From assembly GCA_947591605.1 (NCBI GenBank), contig CANQDF010000006.1:1-64000 (forward strand): DNA of 64,000 nt, in the 5' to 3' direction. The position numbers and the translations under genes were made by a program. Below, one piece after another: positions 7,573 to 16,680 of this stretch. Origin of the DNA: an uncultured Clostridia bacterium. Lineage in GTDB: Bacteria > Bacillota > Clostridia > Lachnospirales > CAG-274. Below the pieces are notes generated by a model that was not told the DNA's origin, did no database searches, and was given only the letters and a program-made list of their open reading frames with translations. Position 1 is the first letter of the stretch. Each line of letters starts with the position of its first letter.

Positions 7573-8655
7573 TTATCGGCTTTTGTCTTTGTGTAAGGGG
7601 CTTTTGTATTTATTGCCCGTTGCGGCAAAGCAAAGAGGCTTTATAAGCATAAAAATGCTGTTTGAGGCTATACAAAGCGCTGCCGTATAAACCGTACACA
7701 GCAAAAACCCCTTTGCGGTGTCAAAGGTCATTCCCTCCTGGCGCATTATGCCAAGGAAAAAATTGCCCGACATATATATACCCATTGAAATGGAGGAGAG
7801 GTATGAAACCGTCGTCCTTAATACATCGGGTATATTGTGTATATTTACAGCCGCAAGATATATAAGGCACGACAGCAGTATCACCCATATGCTTGTATAG
7901 GATTTGAATATTTCGCTGTAGGAGTCGCTTTTGGCGGTGGAATAGTATGTGCCTGCGGCAATTATAGCTGTCAGTATAAAAATAAGCGGCAAGGCTAACC
8001 TGTTTTTAAGCCTCAGGCTGCCCCTGTGCAAAAATGCACCCAGTACAAAATAGCCCAGAAATCCGTCTATAAAGCCGAGCTTGTTGAACAGGTCAAAATC
8101 AAAATACATTTTAATATTTTCGGGAGCGGCTATGTAAAATGTTTTTAAGGTGCAGCCCGTCAGCCAAAGGACGATAAGATATTTTACAAGCTTTTCCTCA
8201 TCCATTATTCTCCGTATAAAAGGAGCGATAATATACAGCGGTATTATTGCGTACATAAACCAGAGATGTACGGCGGCGGGAGCACTTATAATTTTTACTG
8301 CGGCGGTAAAAAGCTCGCTGAGGTCAAACCTGTGCAGGTTTTTGTATATGTAGTAAAAATCCCTCAGTATGCAGGCAAGGCTCCAGAACAGCAGCGGCAC
8401 TGCAAGGCGGGGCAGGCGCTTTTTTAACATAATGCCTATATCATCGGTTTTGGGGCTTGTAAGCAGCATTGCGCCGCTTATCATAAAAAACAGCGGTACC
8501 GCACAGGTGCCGACCGACGTTATTATGTTAAGCACCCACCATGTTTTTGAAAAATAATATGCTCTCAGACCGTATGAGGCACTGTGCAGTATTATTATAA
8601 AAAACATTGAGCATATTCTTATTACATCTATATAGGGGAAATATTTTTTATCCAT
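7573..8655 (-). CDS. Acyltransferase 3 family membrane protein
   Basis: A 360-residue protein with about ten membrane segments. The opening KYFPYIDVIRICSMFFIIILHS carries the helix-1 histidine that is catalytic in this family, followed by VPLFFMISGAMLL. Family members O-acetylate or O-succinylate peptidoglycan, teichoic acids or exopolysaccharides at the membrane. No partner genes indicate the substrate. The C-terminus is short and basic (KYKSPLHKDKSR). It is divergent from the small export protein gene. Confidence 0.85.
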   Translation of the reverse strand: MDKKYFPYIDVIRICSMFFIIILHSASYGLRAYYFSKTWWVLNIITSVGTCAVPLFFMISGAMLLTSPKTDDIGIMLKKRLPRLAVPLLFWSLACILRDFYYIYKNLHRFDLSELFTAAVKIISAPAAVHLWFMYAIIPLYIIAPFIRRIMDEEKLVKYLIVLWLTGCTLKTFYIAAPENIKMYFDFDLFNKLGFIDGFLGYFVLGAFLHRGSLRLKNRLALPLIFILTAIIAAGTYYSTAKSDSYSEIFKSYTSIWVILLSCLIYLAAVNIHNIPDVLRTTVSYLSSISMGIYMSGNFFLGIMRQEGMTFDTAKGFLLCTVYTAALCIASNSIFMLIKPLCFAATGNKYKSPLHKDKSR

Positions 8656-8747
8656 AGCGTTTGCCTTTCACTGTAACAAGGAACGGTTATATAATAATAT
8701 ATAATAACATATATTATAGCATTAATAAACAGCTTTTTATTTTTTTG

Positions 8748-8776
8748 TTGACAAGAGGCTTTTATAATGATAACAT
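8748..8776 (+). promoter_or_regulatory. Sigma-A promoter for the COG2426 gene
   Basis: TTGACA (8748-8753), a 17-base spacer and TAACAT (8771-8776). The leader then carries an AGCCTG/CAGGCT hairpin (about 8778-8803) before the ribosome site. Confidence 0.6.
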
Positions 8777-8866
8777 AAGCCTGTACAAAAAAAGCAGGCT
8801 GCAAAATATGTATTTTTGCCGCTGCTTTTGTATATACCGTTAATTTATGTTGTTAAGGAGAATTTT

Positions 8867-9373
8867 ATGGAACATCTTGTCCACAGTGTAATTGATTTTT
8901 TAAACGGCATGGGTCTGTCGCCCGAGGCTGCGGTGTTTATAATATCCATGCTGCCGCTGCTGGAGCTGAGAGGAGGCATACTTGCGGCGTCCTTTTTACA
9001 TATAGCATACATAAGGGGTGCGCTCATCTGTCTTATAGGCAATATTTTGCCGATACCGTTTATATTGCTTTTTGTTACACGTATTTTTGATCGGCTCAAA
9101 AAAACAAAGCTTTTAAAACCGATGGTAGAAAAGCTTGAGAGCAGAGCTATGAGCAAGAGTGACACCATACAGAAATATGAGTTTTTGGGGCTTATGCTTT
9201 TTGTGGGTATACCGCTGCCCGGCACAGGTGCATGGACGGGTGCGCTTATAGCCTCTCTTATGGATATAAAGCTTAAAAAGGCGGTGCCTGCCATATTTTT
9301 GGGTATAGCTATGGCATTATGTATAATGAGCTTTATAGGGTATGGAATACCTTATATAATAAAACTGTTTTAA
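8867..9373 (+). CDS. Small multidrug-export family membrane protein (COG2426)
   Basis: A 168-residue protein with hydrophobic segments around residues 15-50, 55-80 and 105-165. The paired motifs PLLELRGGILAAS and FVGIPLPGTGAWTGALIAS are hallmarks of the DedA-like Sm_multidrug_ex family. Despite the family name, transport function is not established. The ATG at 8867 follows AAGGAG; an upstream in-frame ATG lacks a ribosome site. It is monocistronic with its own promoter and terminator. Confidence 0.85.
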   Translation: MEHLVHSVIDFLNGMGLSPEAAVFIISMLPLLELRGGILAASFLHIAYIRGALICLIGNILPIPFILLFVTRIFDRLKKTKLLKPMVEKLESRAMSKSDTIQKYEFLGLMLFVGIPLPGTGAWTGALIASLMDIKLKKAVPAIFLGIAMALCIMSFIGYGIPYIIKLF

Positions 9374-9375
9374 TA

Positions 9376-9420
9376 AAAGATCCGAAGTCGGTACACAGAC
9401 CGATCTCCGGATCTTTTTTT
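9376..9420 (+). terminator. Strong terminator
   Basis: AAAGATCCG and CGGATCTTT arms enclose an inner TCGGT/ACCGA stem and are followed by a T-run. A second, imperfect hairpin (about 9434-9466) with seven T follows before the end of argD. Confidence 0.85.
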
Positions 9421-9466
9421 GTATGAGCTGTCTACGGTTTGCCGATGCCGTGCGGCAGCCGTTTTT

Positions 9467-10639
9467 TTATTGAAGAGCGGTATCGAGTATGCTCATTGCC
9501 TTGTCAATATCCTCCTTGGATGCGATAAGCGAAGGCACAAAACGTATGATATGCGTGCCCGCATTCACAAGCAGCAGTCCGTTTTCTATTGCCTTTGCTA
9601 TTATAGGTGCTGCAGGCTTGTCAAGCTCGATGCCCTGCATAAAGCCTATGCCTCTTACGTCTTTTATAAAGCTGTATTTTGCCTTTAACTCAAGCAGCTT
9701 TTGCGTGAGATAAACGCCGTTTGTCTTTACATTGTCCAAAAGTCCGCCCAAAAGCTCGTCTATAACAACATTGCCTGCCGCTGTTGCCAGAGGATTGCCT
9801 CCGAAGGTGGAAGCATGGTCGCCTGCGCCCAGCACCTCGGCAGCCTTGCCCCTTGCCATCATAAAACCGCATGGTATGCCGCCGGCAATACCCTTTGCAG
9901 AGGAAAGCACATCGGGTACCACACCGAAGGTCTGATAGGCAAACAGTGTTCCCAGACGGCCTATGCCGCACTGCACCTCGTCAAACATAAGCAGTATGTC
10001 CTTTTCGTCACAGACGGCACGCACCTGCTTGAGATACTCCGGATCGGCGGGGTGTATGCCGCCCTCGCCCTGAAGGGGCTCCATAAGTATGGCACAGGTG
10101 TTTTCCGTAATTGCGGACTTTAAGGAGTCTATATCGTTAAAATCGGCATATTTGATATGAGGGAACATATCGCCGAAGTTTTCCTGATAGTGCTGCTGAC
10201 CCGTAGCGGTAACAGCCGCAAAGGTACGTCCGTGGAAGGAATGGTTCATTGTTATTATCTCTTGTCTGCCTGTTTTGCTGCCGTAGCGGCGTGCCAGCTT
10301 AAGCGCAGCCTCTATGGATTCCGCACCGCTGTTGCAGAAGAACACCTTGTCAAGGTCGCTGTTTTCAACAAGCTTTTGTGCAAGAGATACCTGCGGTTTG
10401 GTATAGTAGAGATTGGATATATGTATTATCCTTGAGGCTTGCTCCGTAACAGCCTTTATAAGCTTGGGATGGTTGTGTCCGAGGCTGTTTACGGCAATGC
10501 CCGATACAAAGTCCAGATATTCCTTGCCGTGTTCGTCATACACATACATTCCCTTGCCTGCCGCAAGCGTGATGGGAAAACGGTTGTAGGTGTGCATTAT
10601 ATATTTTTCGCCCAGTTCTGCTGTTGTCAATTTAAACAC
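9467..10639 (-). CDS. argD: Acetylornithine aminotransferase
   Basis: This PLP-dependent class III aminotransferase converts N-acetylglutamate semialdehyde to N-acetylornithine (some homologues also act in lysine synthesis). SGAESIEAALKLAR (from residue 104), the FDEVQ that holds the pyridine nitrogen (219-223) and the Schiff-base lysine in SSAKG (K249) are all present, and the 390-residue length is standard. It is the last gene of argCJBD, 88 bp after argB. Confidence 0.95.
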   Translation of the reverse strand: MFKLTTAELGEKYIMHTYNRFPITLAAGKGMYVYDEHGKEYLDFVSGIAVNSLGHNHPKLIKAVTEQASRIIHISNLYYTKPQVSLAQKLVENSDLDKVFFCNSGAESIEAALKLARRYGSKTGRQEIITMNHSFHGRTFAAVTATGQQHYQENFGDMFPHIKYADFNDIDSLKSAITENTCAILMEPLQGEGGIHPADPEYLKQVRAVCDEKDILLMFDEVQCGIGRLGTLFAYQTFGVVPDVLSSAKGIAGGIPCGFMMARGKAAEVLGAGDHASTFGGNPLATAAGNVVIDELLGGLLDNVKTNGVYLTQKLLELKAKYSFIKDVRGIGFMQGIELDKPAAPIIAKAIENGLLLVNAGTHIIRFVPSLIASKEDIDKAMSILDTALQ

Positions 10640-10727
10640 TCTCCTTTTTGTATTGATGATAGGGGATCGGATCTCTGCACGGTAAATAATGCAACCGACC
10701 TCCGGATCGTAATTATTGCTTAAACCG

Positions 10728-11591
10728 TCAATTTTTTATAAGGGTACCTATACCCTCTTTTGTAAATATCTCCATTATAAGGCAGTGAGGTATTCTGCCG
10801 TCAAGTATATGCACATTGGGTACACCGGCGTCAAGGCCTGCTATGCAGCAGTTTACCTTTGGCAGCATACCGCCCGAGATCATACCGTTATCTATCATTT
10901 TATGCACCTCGTCAATATGTATAACGGGTACAAGTGTAGACGGATCGTTTACATCGGTAAGTATGCCCGGTACATCGGTGACAAAAACAAGCTTTTCGGC
11001 ATGGAGTGCGCCTGCTACCGCAACGGCGGCATAATCCGCATTAACGTTGTAGCTGCTGCCCTTTTCGTCCACGCCTATGGAGGATATTACGGGTACAAAA
11101 TCGTTGTCTATAAGCGATTGTACAAGGGTGGTATCAACATAGGTGACATCTCCCACATAGCCTATATCGGTCCCGTCGGGGGTTAGCTTTTCAACCTGGA
11201 GCGTATTGGAGTCCTTGCCGCATATGCCCACGGCGTTTATACCGTGCATACAAAGCTCGGAGGTGAGATCCTTGTTTATTTTGCCTGCGAGCACCTGCTG
11301 CACAATATCCATGGTTTCCGAGTCCGTTACCCTTAAGCCGCTGCGGAACTCGGGCTGCTTGCCCACCTTTTCCAGAGCCTTGTTTATGTCCTTGCCGCCG
11401 CCGTGTACAACAACGGGCTTGAAGCCGACAAACTTCATAAGGGCAATATCCTTTATTATGGTATCCTTTATATCCTCATTGACAAGGGCTGCTCCGCCGT
11501 ATTTTATAACCACGGTTATGCCAGAAAACTCCCTTATATATGGCAGCGCCTCTGTGAGCACCTCAGCCTTTTTTATTATATCCTCATACAT
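10728..11591 (-). CDS. argB: Acetylglutamate kinase
   Basis: ArgB phosphorylates N-acetylglutamate, the second step of the cyclic arginine pathway. The ATP-binding start VVIKYGGAALV (about residues 26-36), VVHGGGKDINKAL (61-73) and the VTDVPGIL nucleotide loop are present. The N-terminal helix EVLTEALPYIREFSG is the type found in arginine-sensitive hexameric enzymes, so feedback inhibition is likely (inference). It lies 15 bp after argJ in the operon. Confidence 0.96.
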   Translation of the reverse strand: MYEDIIKKAEVLTEALPYIREFSGITVVIKYGGAALVNEDIKDTIIKDIALMKFVGFKPVVVHGGGKDINKALEKVGKQPEFRSGLRVTDSETMDIVQQVLAGKINKDLTSELCMHGINAVGICGKDSNTLQVEKLTPDGTDIGYVGDVTYVDTTLVQSLIDNDFVPVISSIGVDEKGSSYNVNADYAAVAVAGALHAEKLVFVTDVPGILTDVNDPSTLVPVIHIDEVHKMIDNGMISGGMLPKVNCCIAGLDAGVPNVHILDGRIPHCLIMEIFTKEGIGTLIKN

Positions 11592-11606
11592 TTTTATATC
11601 CTCCCG

Positions 11607-12821
11607 TTAAGAACGGTAATCGCCGTTTATCTTTACATAGTCGTATGTCAGGTCACAGCCCCATGCAGTGGCTGCTTCGCTGCCCTCACTCAGCGTAATA
11701 TCCACATATATTTTATGCTCGCTCAATATCCTTGAGGCAAGCTCCTCGTCAAAAACAATAGGTGTGCCGTTGTCCATAAGCATTATGCTGCCGCTGTCGC
11801 TGCGGAAGTGTATAGTAACGCCCATAGGGTCAAAGGCTCCGCCGGAATAGCCCATGGCGCAGAGTACACGCCCCCAGTTTGCGTCCTCACCGAAAAGCGC
11901 CGCCTTGAACAGGTTTGACGAGGTCACGGAGGAGGCAATTTTTCTTGCGTCCGCCTTTGTAACGGCACCCGTTACGGTAACCTCCATAAGCTTTGTTGCT
12001 CCCTCGCCGTCATCAACGCATTTGATCGCAAGCTCACGGTTTATTGCAAAAAGCGCCTCCTTAAATGCGTCATAGTCATTGCCCTCGGAGCTTATCTCCT
12101 TGTTTTGCGCAAGACCGTTTGCAAGCACCAACACCGTGTCGTTTGTGGAGGTGTCGCCGTCAACCGTTATCATATTAAAGGTGTCGGCAACGCACTCCTT
12201 AAGCGCTTTATCCAGCATTTCGGATGTTATTGCGCAATCGGTGGTGATAAAGCAGAGCATTGTTGCCATATTGGGGTTTATCATACCGCAGCCCTTTGCA
12301 ATGCCGCCGATAGTGACCTTTTTGCCGCCTATCTCTATCTCAGCCGAGATGTGCTTTGCATAGGTGTCGGTCGTCATTATGGCTTCTGCCGCAAGCAGAC
12401 CGCTCTCCTCGCTGTCGTTTACAAGGGGATAGGTTATGTCTATGCCGTTTTTTATTTTATCCATATCAAGGTTTACGCCTATAACGCCCGTTGAGCATAC
12501 AAGCACGTTTTCCTTTTCACAGCCTATGAGCGAGGCAAGGTGTGCGGCGGTATCCTCTGCGTCCTTAAGCCCCTGCTTGCCCGTGCAGGCATTTGCATTG
12601 CCGCTGTTTACGGCTATGCCGCTTATCATGTTGCCGATATGCTCCATATCCCACAAAACGGGCGCAGCCTTTACAAGGTTTGTTGTAAAGCAGCCTGCCG
12701 ATACCGAGGGAACCTCGCTTATTATTATTGCCATATCCTTTTTTATTTTTTTAAGTCCCACGGCATTTCCTGCCGCCTTAAAGCCGTTTACCGAGGTAAC
12801 GCTTCCGTTTTTAAGTATCAT
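11607..12821 (-). CDS. argJ: Bifunctional ornithine acetyltransferase / N-acetylglutamate synthase
   Basis: ArgJ transfers the acetyl group from N-acetylornithine to glutamate, recycling acetate in arginine synthesis; it self-cleaves into two chains. The cleavage motif MATMLCF puts the catalytic threonine at T187, after KGCGMINPN (176-184); the oxyanion motif STGVIG is at 110-115. The start at 12821 is fixed by AAGGAGG; a longer frame overlaps argC and lacks a site. With ArgJ present and no argA or argE nearby, the pathway is the cyclic one. It lies 13 bp after argC. Confidence 0.96.
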   Translation of the reverse strand: MILKNGSVTSVNGFKAAGNAVGLKKIKKDMAIIISEVPSVSAGCFTTNLVKAAPVLWDMEHIGNMISGIAVNSGNANACTGKQGLKDAEDTAAHLASLIGCEKENVLVCSTGVIGVNLDMDKIKNGIDITYPLVNDSEESGLLAAEAIMTTDTYAKHISAEIEIGGKKVTIGGIAKGCGMINPNMATMLCFITTDCAITSEMLDKALKECVADTFNMITVDGDTSTNDTVLVLANGLAQNKEISSEGNDYDAFKEALFAINRELAIKCVDDGEGATKLMEVTVTGAVTKADARKIASSVTSSNLFKAALFGEDANWGRVLCAMGYSGGAFDPMGVTIHFRSDSGSIMLMDNGTPIVFDEELASRILSEHKIYVDITLSEGSEAATAWGCDLTYDYVKINGDYRS

Positions 12822-12834
12822 ATAAATATCCTCC

Positions 12835-13875
12835 TTATGCAGGGAATATCGGCACGAGGTCGATACCCGTCTTTTCATCCAGACCGAAAAGTATGTTCAT
12901 ATTTTGTACTGCCTGACCTGCCGCACCCTTGAAAAGGTTATCAAGTGCGCCTATAACAATTACTCTGTTTGTTCTTTCGTCAATTGTAAAGCCTATATCC
13001 ACAAAGTTGGAGCCCTTTACCCACTTTGTTTCGGGGAAGGTACCCTTTTTTGTGAGCCTTATGAAGTACTTGTCCCCGTAGTATTTTTTGTATACATTTA
13101 AAATATCCTCATAGGTATAGCTGCCGCTGAGCTTTGCGTAGCAGGTGGCAAGTATGCCCCTGTCCATAGGTATAAGGTGCGGTGTAAAGCTTATTACAAC
13201 GCTTTCGCCCGCTGCATACGAGAGCTGCTCCTCAATTTCGGGAGTGTGTCTGTGAGAGGCTACCTTGTATGCCTTTACGGACTCGTTGAGTTCGCAGTAG
13301 TGGTTGCCGAGTGAGAGCGACCTGCCCGCTCCCGTTGCGCCCGATTTTGCGTCTATTATAATGGAGGAGAGGTCTATAAGCCGCTCCTTTACAAGGGGAT
13401 ATACGGACAGTATGGAGCAGGTGGTGTAGCAGCCGGGATTGGCCACTATACGTCTGCCCTTTATCATATCGCCGTTTATCTCGCACAATCCGTATATTGC
13501 CTCGGGCAGTATATCCTTTGCATAATGTGTGGTATACCAGCTTTCGTAGGTATCTGCGTTTTGGAGCCTGAAGTCCGCCCCAAGGTCTATTACTTTGCAC
13601 TTTGAGAGTATATCCTCCGTTATCTTTTTGCTTGCAACGCCGTGAGGCAGGGCAAGAAAAATAACGTCGCATTTTTCTGCCATTTCATTGATATTTTCTT
13701 CCTCGCATATGTAAGATGGTATATGTCTGTAGCTTTCGTATGCCTCCTCATATGCTTTGCCTGCATAGCTTTGCGAGGTAAGGCTTACAAGCTCTGCCTC
13801 GGGATGAGAGGTAAGTATCCTCACAAGCTCACTGCCTGCATACCCTGTTGCTCCTATTATGCCTGCTTTTATCAT
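12835..13875 (-). CDS. argC: N-acetyl-gamma-glutamyl-phosphate reductase
   Basis: ArgC reduces N-acetylglutamyl phosphate to the semialdehyde using NADPH. The Rossmann motif GATGYAGSE is at residues 8-16 and the catalytic cysteine is C149 in ANPGCYTT. The ATG at 13875 is supported by GGAGGA at 13885-13890. It is the first gene of argCJBD and diverges from argG, with matched promoters in the 329-bp gap and a leader hairpin that could attenuate transcription. Confidence 0.96.
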   Translation of the reverse strand: MIKAGIIGATGYAGSELVRILTSHPEAELVSLTSQSYAGKAYEEAYESYRHIPSYICEEENINEMAEKCDVIFLALPHGVASKKITEDILSKCKVIDLGADFRLQNADTYESWYTTHYAKDILPEAIYGLCEINGDMIKGRRIVANPGCYTTCSILSVYPLVKERLIDLSSIIIDAKSGATGAGRSLSLGNHYCELNESVKAYKVASHRHTPEIEEQLSYAAGESVVISFTPHLIPMDRGILATCYAKLSGSYTYEDILNVYKKYYGDKYFIRLTKKGTFPETKWVKGSNFVDIGFTIDERTNRVIVIGALDNLFKGAAGQAVQNMNILFGLDEKTGIDLVPIFPA

Positions 13876-13923
13876 TTTTGTTTCCTCCAATATTAAAATA
13901 ATATATAATTCGGCGTGTCAAAA

Positions 13924-13991
13924 AGCCGATACTCCTGCAGTAAACATACATTTTATGCTTTTGTCCGAAAACAGATGCCTGCAATGCGGCT
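13924..13991 (-). promoter_or_regulatory. argC leader hairpin, possible attenuator
   Basis: In the argC leader AGCCG (13991-13987) can pair with CGGCT (13928-13924), with an inner GCAG/CTGC pair, followed directly by TTTTGAC. The stem is short with a long loop. No T-box sequence (GGTGG...ACCGCG) is visible. Confidence 0.35.
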
Positions 13992-14019
13992 AAAAGGTTC
14001 CGTATAAAAACTATTCATA

Positions 14020-14049
14020 ATTATACAACCGATTTAAATATTATGCAAG
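14020..14049 (-). promoter_or_regulatory. argCJBD promoter with ARG-box-like sequence
   Basis: Minus strand TTGCAT (14048-14043), 17-base spacer, TATAAT (14025-14020). The overlapping CTTGCATAATATTTAAAT resembles an ArgR operator half-pair (Bacillus consensus CATGAATAAAAATKCAAG, read in reverse). Confidence 0.65.
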
Positions 14050-14106
14050 CCCTTTTTTGCTTTTTTTGTATGTTTTGCAAAATAAGTGCAATTTTACCAA
14101 ATTAAG

Positions 14107-14136
14107 CTTGCATATTGAGTATTTATCGTGTATAAT
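14107..14136 (+). promoter_or_regulatory. argG promoter, near copy of the argC promoter
   Basis: TTGCAT (14108-14113), 17-base spacer, TATAAT (14131-14136), with the same CTTGCATA start as the argC promoter, pointing to a shared regulator, presumably ArgR. Confidence 0.7.
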
Positions 14137-14204
14137 AGCATTAGCTTACGGCAGGTAATTATACATTGCCTAGTGCATAAAAATTAATTGGGAGGCTTAT
14201 AATC

Positions 14205-15422
14205 ATGAAAATTGTATTGGCTTATTCGGGCGGTTTGGATACCTCCGTTATTATTCCTTGGCTTAAGGAAAATTATGATAATGCAGAGGTTATTGCCGCT
14301 TGTATCAATGTCGGTCTTACCCCTATGGAAACAGAGGGCCTGGAGGAAAAGGCAATATCTCAGGGCGCATCAAAAATATATGTGGAGGATGTGCGTGAGG
14401 AGCTTATAACCGATTATATTTATCCTATGGTAAAGGCAGGCTGCGTATATGAGGATAAGTATCTGTTGGGCACCTCTATCGCAAGACCTCTTATTGCAAA
14501 AAAGCTTGTTGATATTGCAGTAAAGGAGGGCGCCGATGCTATATGTCACGGCGCTACGGGCAAGGGCAATGACCAGATAAGGTTTGAGCTCACTATCAAG
14601 GCGCTTGCACCAAGCATTAAGATAATTGCGGCATGGAGAGATGAAAAGTGGACTCTCGAGTCAAGAGAGGACGAGATAAAGTATCTCCAGGACAGGGGCA
14701 TTGCCGTACCTATGAAGAAGGAGGATTCCTATTCGAGAGATTCAAACCTCTGGCATATCAGCCATGAGGGACTTGACCTTGAGGACCCTGCAAACGAACC
14801 TAAGTTTGACAGCCTGTTGAAGCTCGGCGTATCGCCGGAAAAGGCTCCGGACAAGGCTACCTATGTTGAGATAGGTTTTGAAAAGGGTATACCCGTTACA
14901 CTTGACGGCAAAAAGGTTACGCCTATCGAGCTTATGGACTACCTTAACAAGGTGGGCGGCGAAAACGGCATAGGAATTACCGACCTTGTCGAAAACCGTG
15001 TTGTAGGCATGAAGTCAAGAGGCGTTTATGAAACACCGGGCGGTTCCATCCTCTATGCGGCTCACAGGGATCTTGAGTATCTCTGCCTTGACAGGGCAAC
15101 TACCGATTATAAGGAAACAGTAAGAATAAAATATGCCGACCTTATCTACAGGGGTGAATGGTTTACACCTCTCAGAGAGGCGCTTGCAGCTTTTGTTGAC
15201 GTAACGCAGGAGTATGTTACCGGCACCGCTAAGCTCAAGCTCTACAAGGGAAATATAATAAGTGCGGGCGTTACATCTCCATACAGCCTTTACAATGCAG
15301 AACTTGCAAGCTTTACAACGGGCGAGCTTTACTCGCATAAGGATGCGGGCGGATTTATCACACTTATGGGTCTTCCGTTAAAGGTAAGGGCTATGATGCT
15401 TGAAAATGCTGAAAATAAATGA
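14205..15422 (+). CDS. argG: Argininosuccinate synthase
   Basis: ArgG condenses citrulline and aspartate with ATP to argininosuccinate. The N-type ATP pyrophosphatase motif [10 protein letters not shown] is at residues 6-15, and [15 protein letters not shown] and TEGLEEKA segments are typical; 405 residues is the usual length. It diverges from argCJBD. argH, often next to it, is absent; the following DNA is an intergenic repeat whose hairpins provide the terminator. Confidence 0.97.
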   Translation: MKIVLAYSGGLDTSVIIPWLKENYDNAEVIAACINVGLTPMETEGLEEKAISQGASKIYVEDVREELITDYIYPMVKAGCVYEDKYLLGTSIARPLIAKKLVDIAVKEGADAICHGATGKGNDQIRFELTIKALAPSIKIIAAWRDEKWTLESREDEIKYLQDRGIAVPMKKEDSYSRDSNLWHISHEGLDLEDPANEPKFDSLLKLGVSPEKAPDKATYVEIGFEKGIPVTLDGKKVTPIELMDYLNKVGGENGIGITDLVENRVVGMKSRGVYETPGGSILYAAHRDLEYLCLDRATTDYKETVRIKYADLIYRGEWFTPLREALAAFVDVTQEYVTGTAKLKLYKGNIISAGVTSPYSLYNAELASFTTGELYSHKDAGGFITLMGLPLKVRAMMLENAENK

Positions 15423-15780
15423 TTTCGGCTGTCGAAAAAGTCTATTTGTGATTTTTCTGCAAAGGTAAAATTACTCGGCTGCACAGGGCTAAAAACCTGT
15501 GCAGCTCAGCGTGTCGAAAAAATCGACACGCTTGCAGGAAATGCTTGCATTTCCTGCATTTTTTTCACAAAGTACAAAGAGATTCGCGCCTCGCTATCGC
15601 TCGACACTCCCTCTTTTCCTCGGACGGGCAAAGCTCGTCCTGCGGATTTTAGCCTGCGGCGCTTAAATTACCTTGAAGTGTTTTTGCAAGTTTAAATTCT
15701 TTAAAAAACATTTTTTTAATTTAATTTTAAGTTTTTTGACAGTCTGTGCTGCATAGGGCTAAAACCTGTGCAGCTTTTTT
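15422..15780 (+). repeat. Structured intergenic repeat, copy A
   Basis: Begins right after the argG stop. In order: H1 (GCTGCACAGG/CCTGTGCAGC, 15478-15505), H2 (AGCGTGTCGA/TCGACACGCT, 15508-15532), H3 (GCAGGAAATG/CATTTCCTGC, 15534-15557) plus T7, then a core of about 130 nt (15566-15700) also found near 31.1 and 33.95 kb, an AT-rich tract, TTGACAGTCTG (15736-15746) and a closing hairpin nearly identical to H1 with T6. No open frame. The rest of the gap to 15980 holds nothing I recognise. Confidence 0.85.
15534..15565 (+). terminator. argG terminator (hairpin H3 of repeat copy A)
   Basis: A perfect 10-bp stem with a CTTG loop followed by ATTTTTTT. Confidence 0.85.
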
Positions 15781-15979
15781 ATTTGCGGCAGTCTGTTAAG
15801 TAATCGGTTTTTACCTTTATCGGGGGCATTGGTGCAAGGGGGCTTGATATATCGGTTTGCACAAGTGTGCAGAGTAAGGGGAGCATGGATAATTATAACT
15901 TTTATCCCCCCTACGGGCTTGCAGCGGATATGTATTTATAGTAAAATAAAATAAATATATAATTTAGGAGGTTTTTTAT

Positions 15980-16357
15980 ATGGCTTGTTTTTTAGTTCCC
16001 GCAGCAGAGGCGATAGTTACAACGGCAGTCAAGAAGGCAGCCGGGGAAAAGGCATCAAAGGAAAGCTTTGAGGAGCATCCTTTTTTAAGCAGACTTGGCT
16101 GGCTCAACAATATGCTTTGGGGAGGCAGTGTCCTGCTTGCCTTTGAGCATATATGGCATGGAGAGGTGACACCGTGGTTTCCGTTTTTGACTGCGGCAGC
16201 CGACCCTGCTTCGGCAGCGCAAATGCTTAACGAGATGGCTGTATCGGGTACCGCAATGGCGGTATTGGTTACCGCTGTATGGGCGGGTATGGCAATAGCT
16301 GCAAATGCAATTGCAAAAAGCCCTGCTCCCGAGGTTTCGGCAGGTGACAGGGCATGA
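15980..16357 (+). CDS. Small membrane protein, first of a coupled pair
   Basis: 125 residues; family function unknown to me. The N-terminus MACFLVPAAEAIVTTAVKKA is amphipathic or membrane-proximal, with hydrophobic stretches near residues 43-60 and 90-112 and a central acidic/aromatic loop (FEHIWHGEVTPWFPF). TAGGAGG precedes the ATG. It overlaps the next gene by the ATGA type of stop-start, indicating translational coupling, so the two products probably form one membrane complex. Confidence 0.75.
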   Translation: MACFLVPAAEAIVTTAVKKAAGEKASKESFEEHPFLSRLGWLNNMLWGGSVLLAFEHIWHGEVTPWFPFLTAAADPASAAQMLNEMAVSGTAMAVLVTAVWAGMAIAANAIAKSPAPEVSAGDRA

Positions 16358-16668
16358 CGCTGCTTATAACGGTTTTTGCCGCACTTATATCAACTGTTGT
16401 ATGGTATGCTAGCAGTAACAACGATATGAAGCCGGGCAGCCTTGCGCTTATCTATTGGGGCGCCTCGCTTATGTGGTTTGTTGATGCAGCAGTTGAGTAT
16501 ATTGATATGGGGGCAGACTATTTTGCGCCCACGGCGGCGGATATGCTCAATGACGCTTATCTGGGGTTTTCGGTAGTTGCGTTGGGTATGATAATATGGA
16601 TCGCCATGGTACTTATAAAGGATCCAAAGGGTAAGCTCAGACGTACCCTGACAGGAGAGAAAAAATAA
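16354..16668 (+). CDS. Small membrane protein, second of a coupled pair
   Basis: 104 residues with three predicted membrane segments (about 2-18, 28-45 and 70-90) and a basic C-terminus (KDPKGKLRRTLTGEKK), suggesting a cytoplasmic tail. It starts inside the stop of the preceding gene (ATGA overlap). I do not recognise a characterised family; the pair has the look of a conserved two-gene unit. A 17-bp terminator stem follows. Confidence 0.75.
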   Translation: MTLLITVFAALISTVVWYASSNNDMKPGSLALIYWGASLMWFVDAAVEYIDMGADYFAPTAADMLNDAYLGFSVVALGMIIWIAMVLIKDPKGKLRRTLTGEKK

Positions 16669-16680
16669 ATAGATCACCGT

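Noticed and set aside
10640..10727. GATCCGATC/GGATCG hairpin between argB and argD as a terminator
   Set aside because: Pairing is partial and no T-run follows; argD most likely remains in the operon.
15590..15620. CRISPR-like or integron attC-like array in the 15.4 kb repeat
   Set aside because: No regularly spaced direct repeats with unique spacers and no integrase or cas genes in the window.
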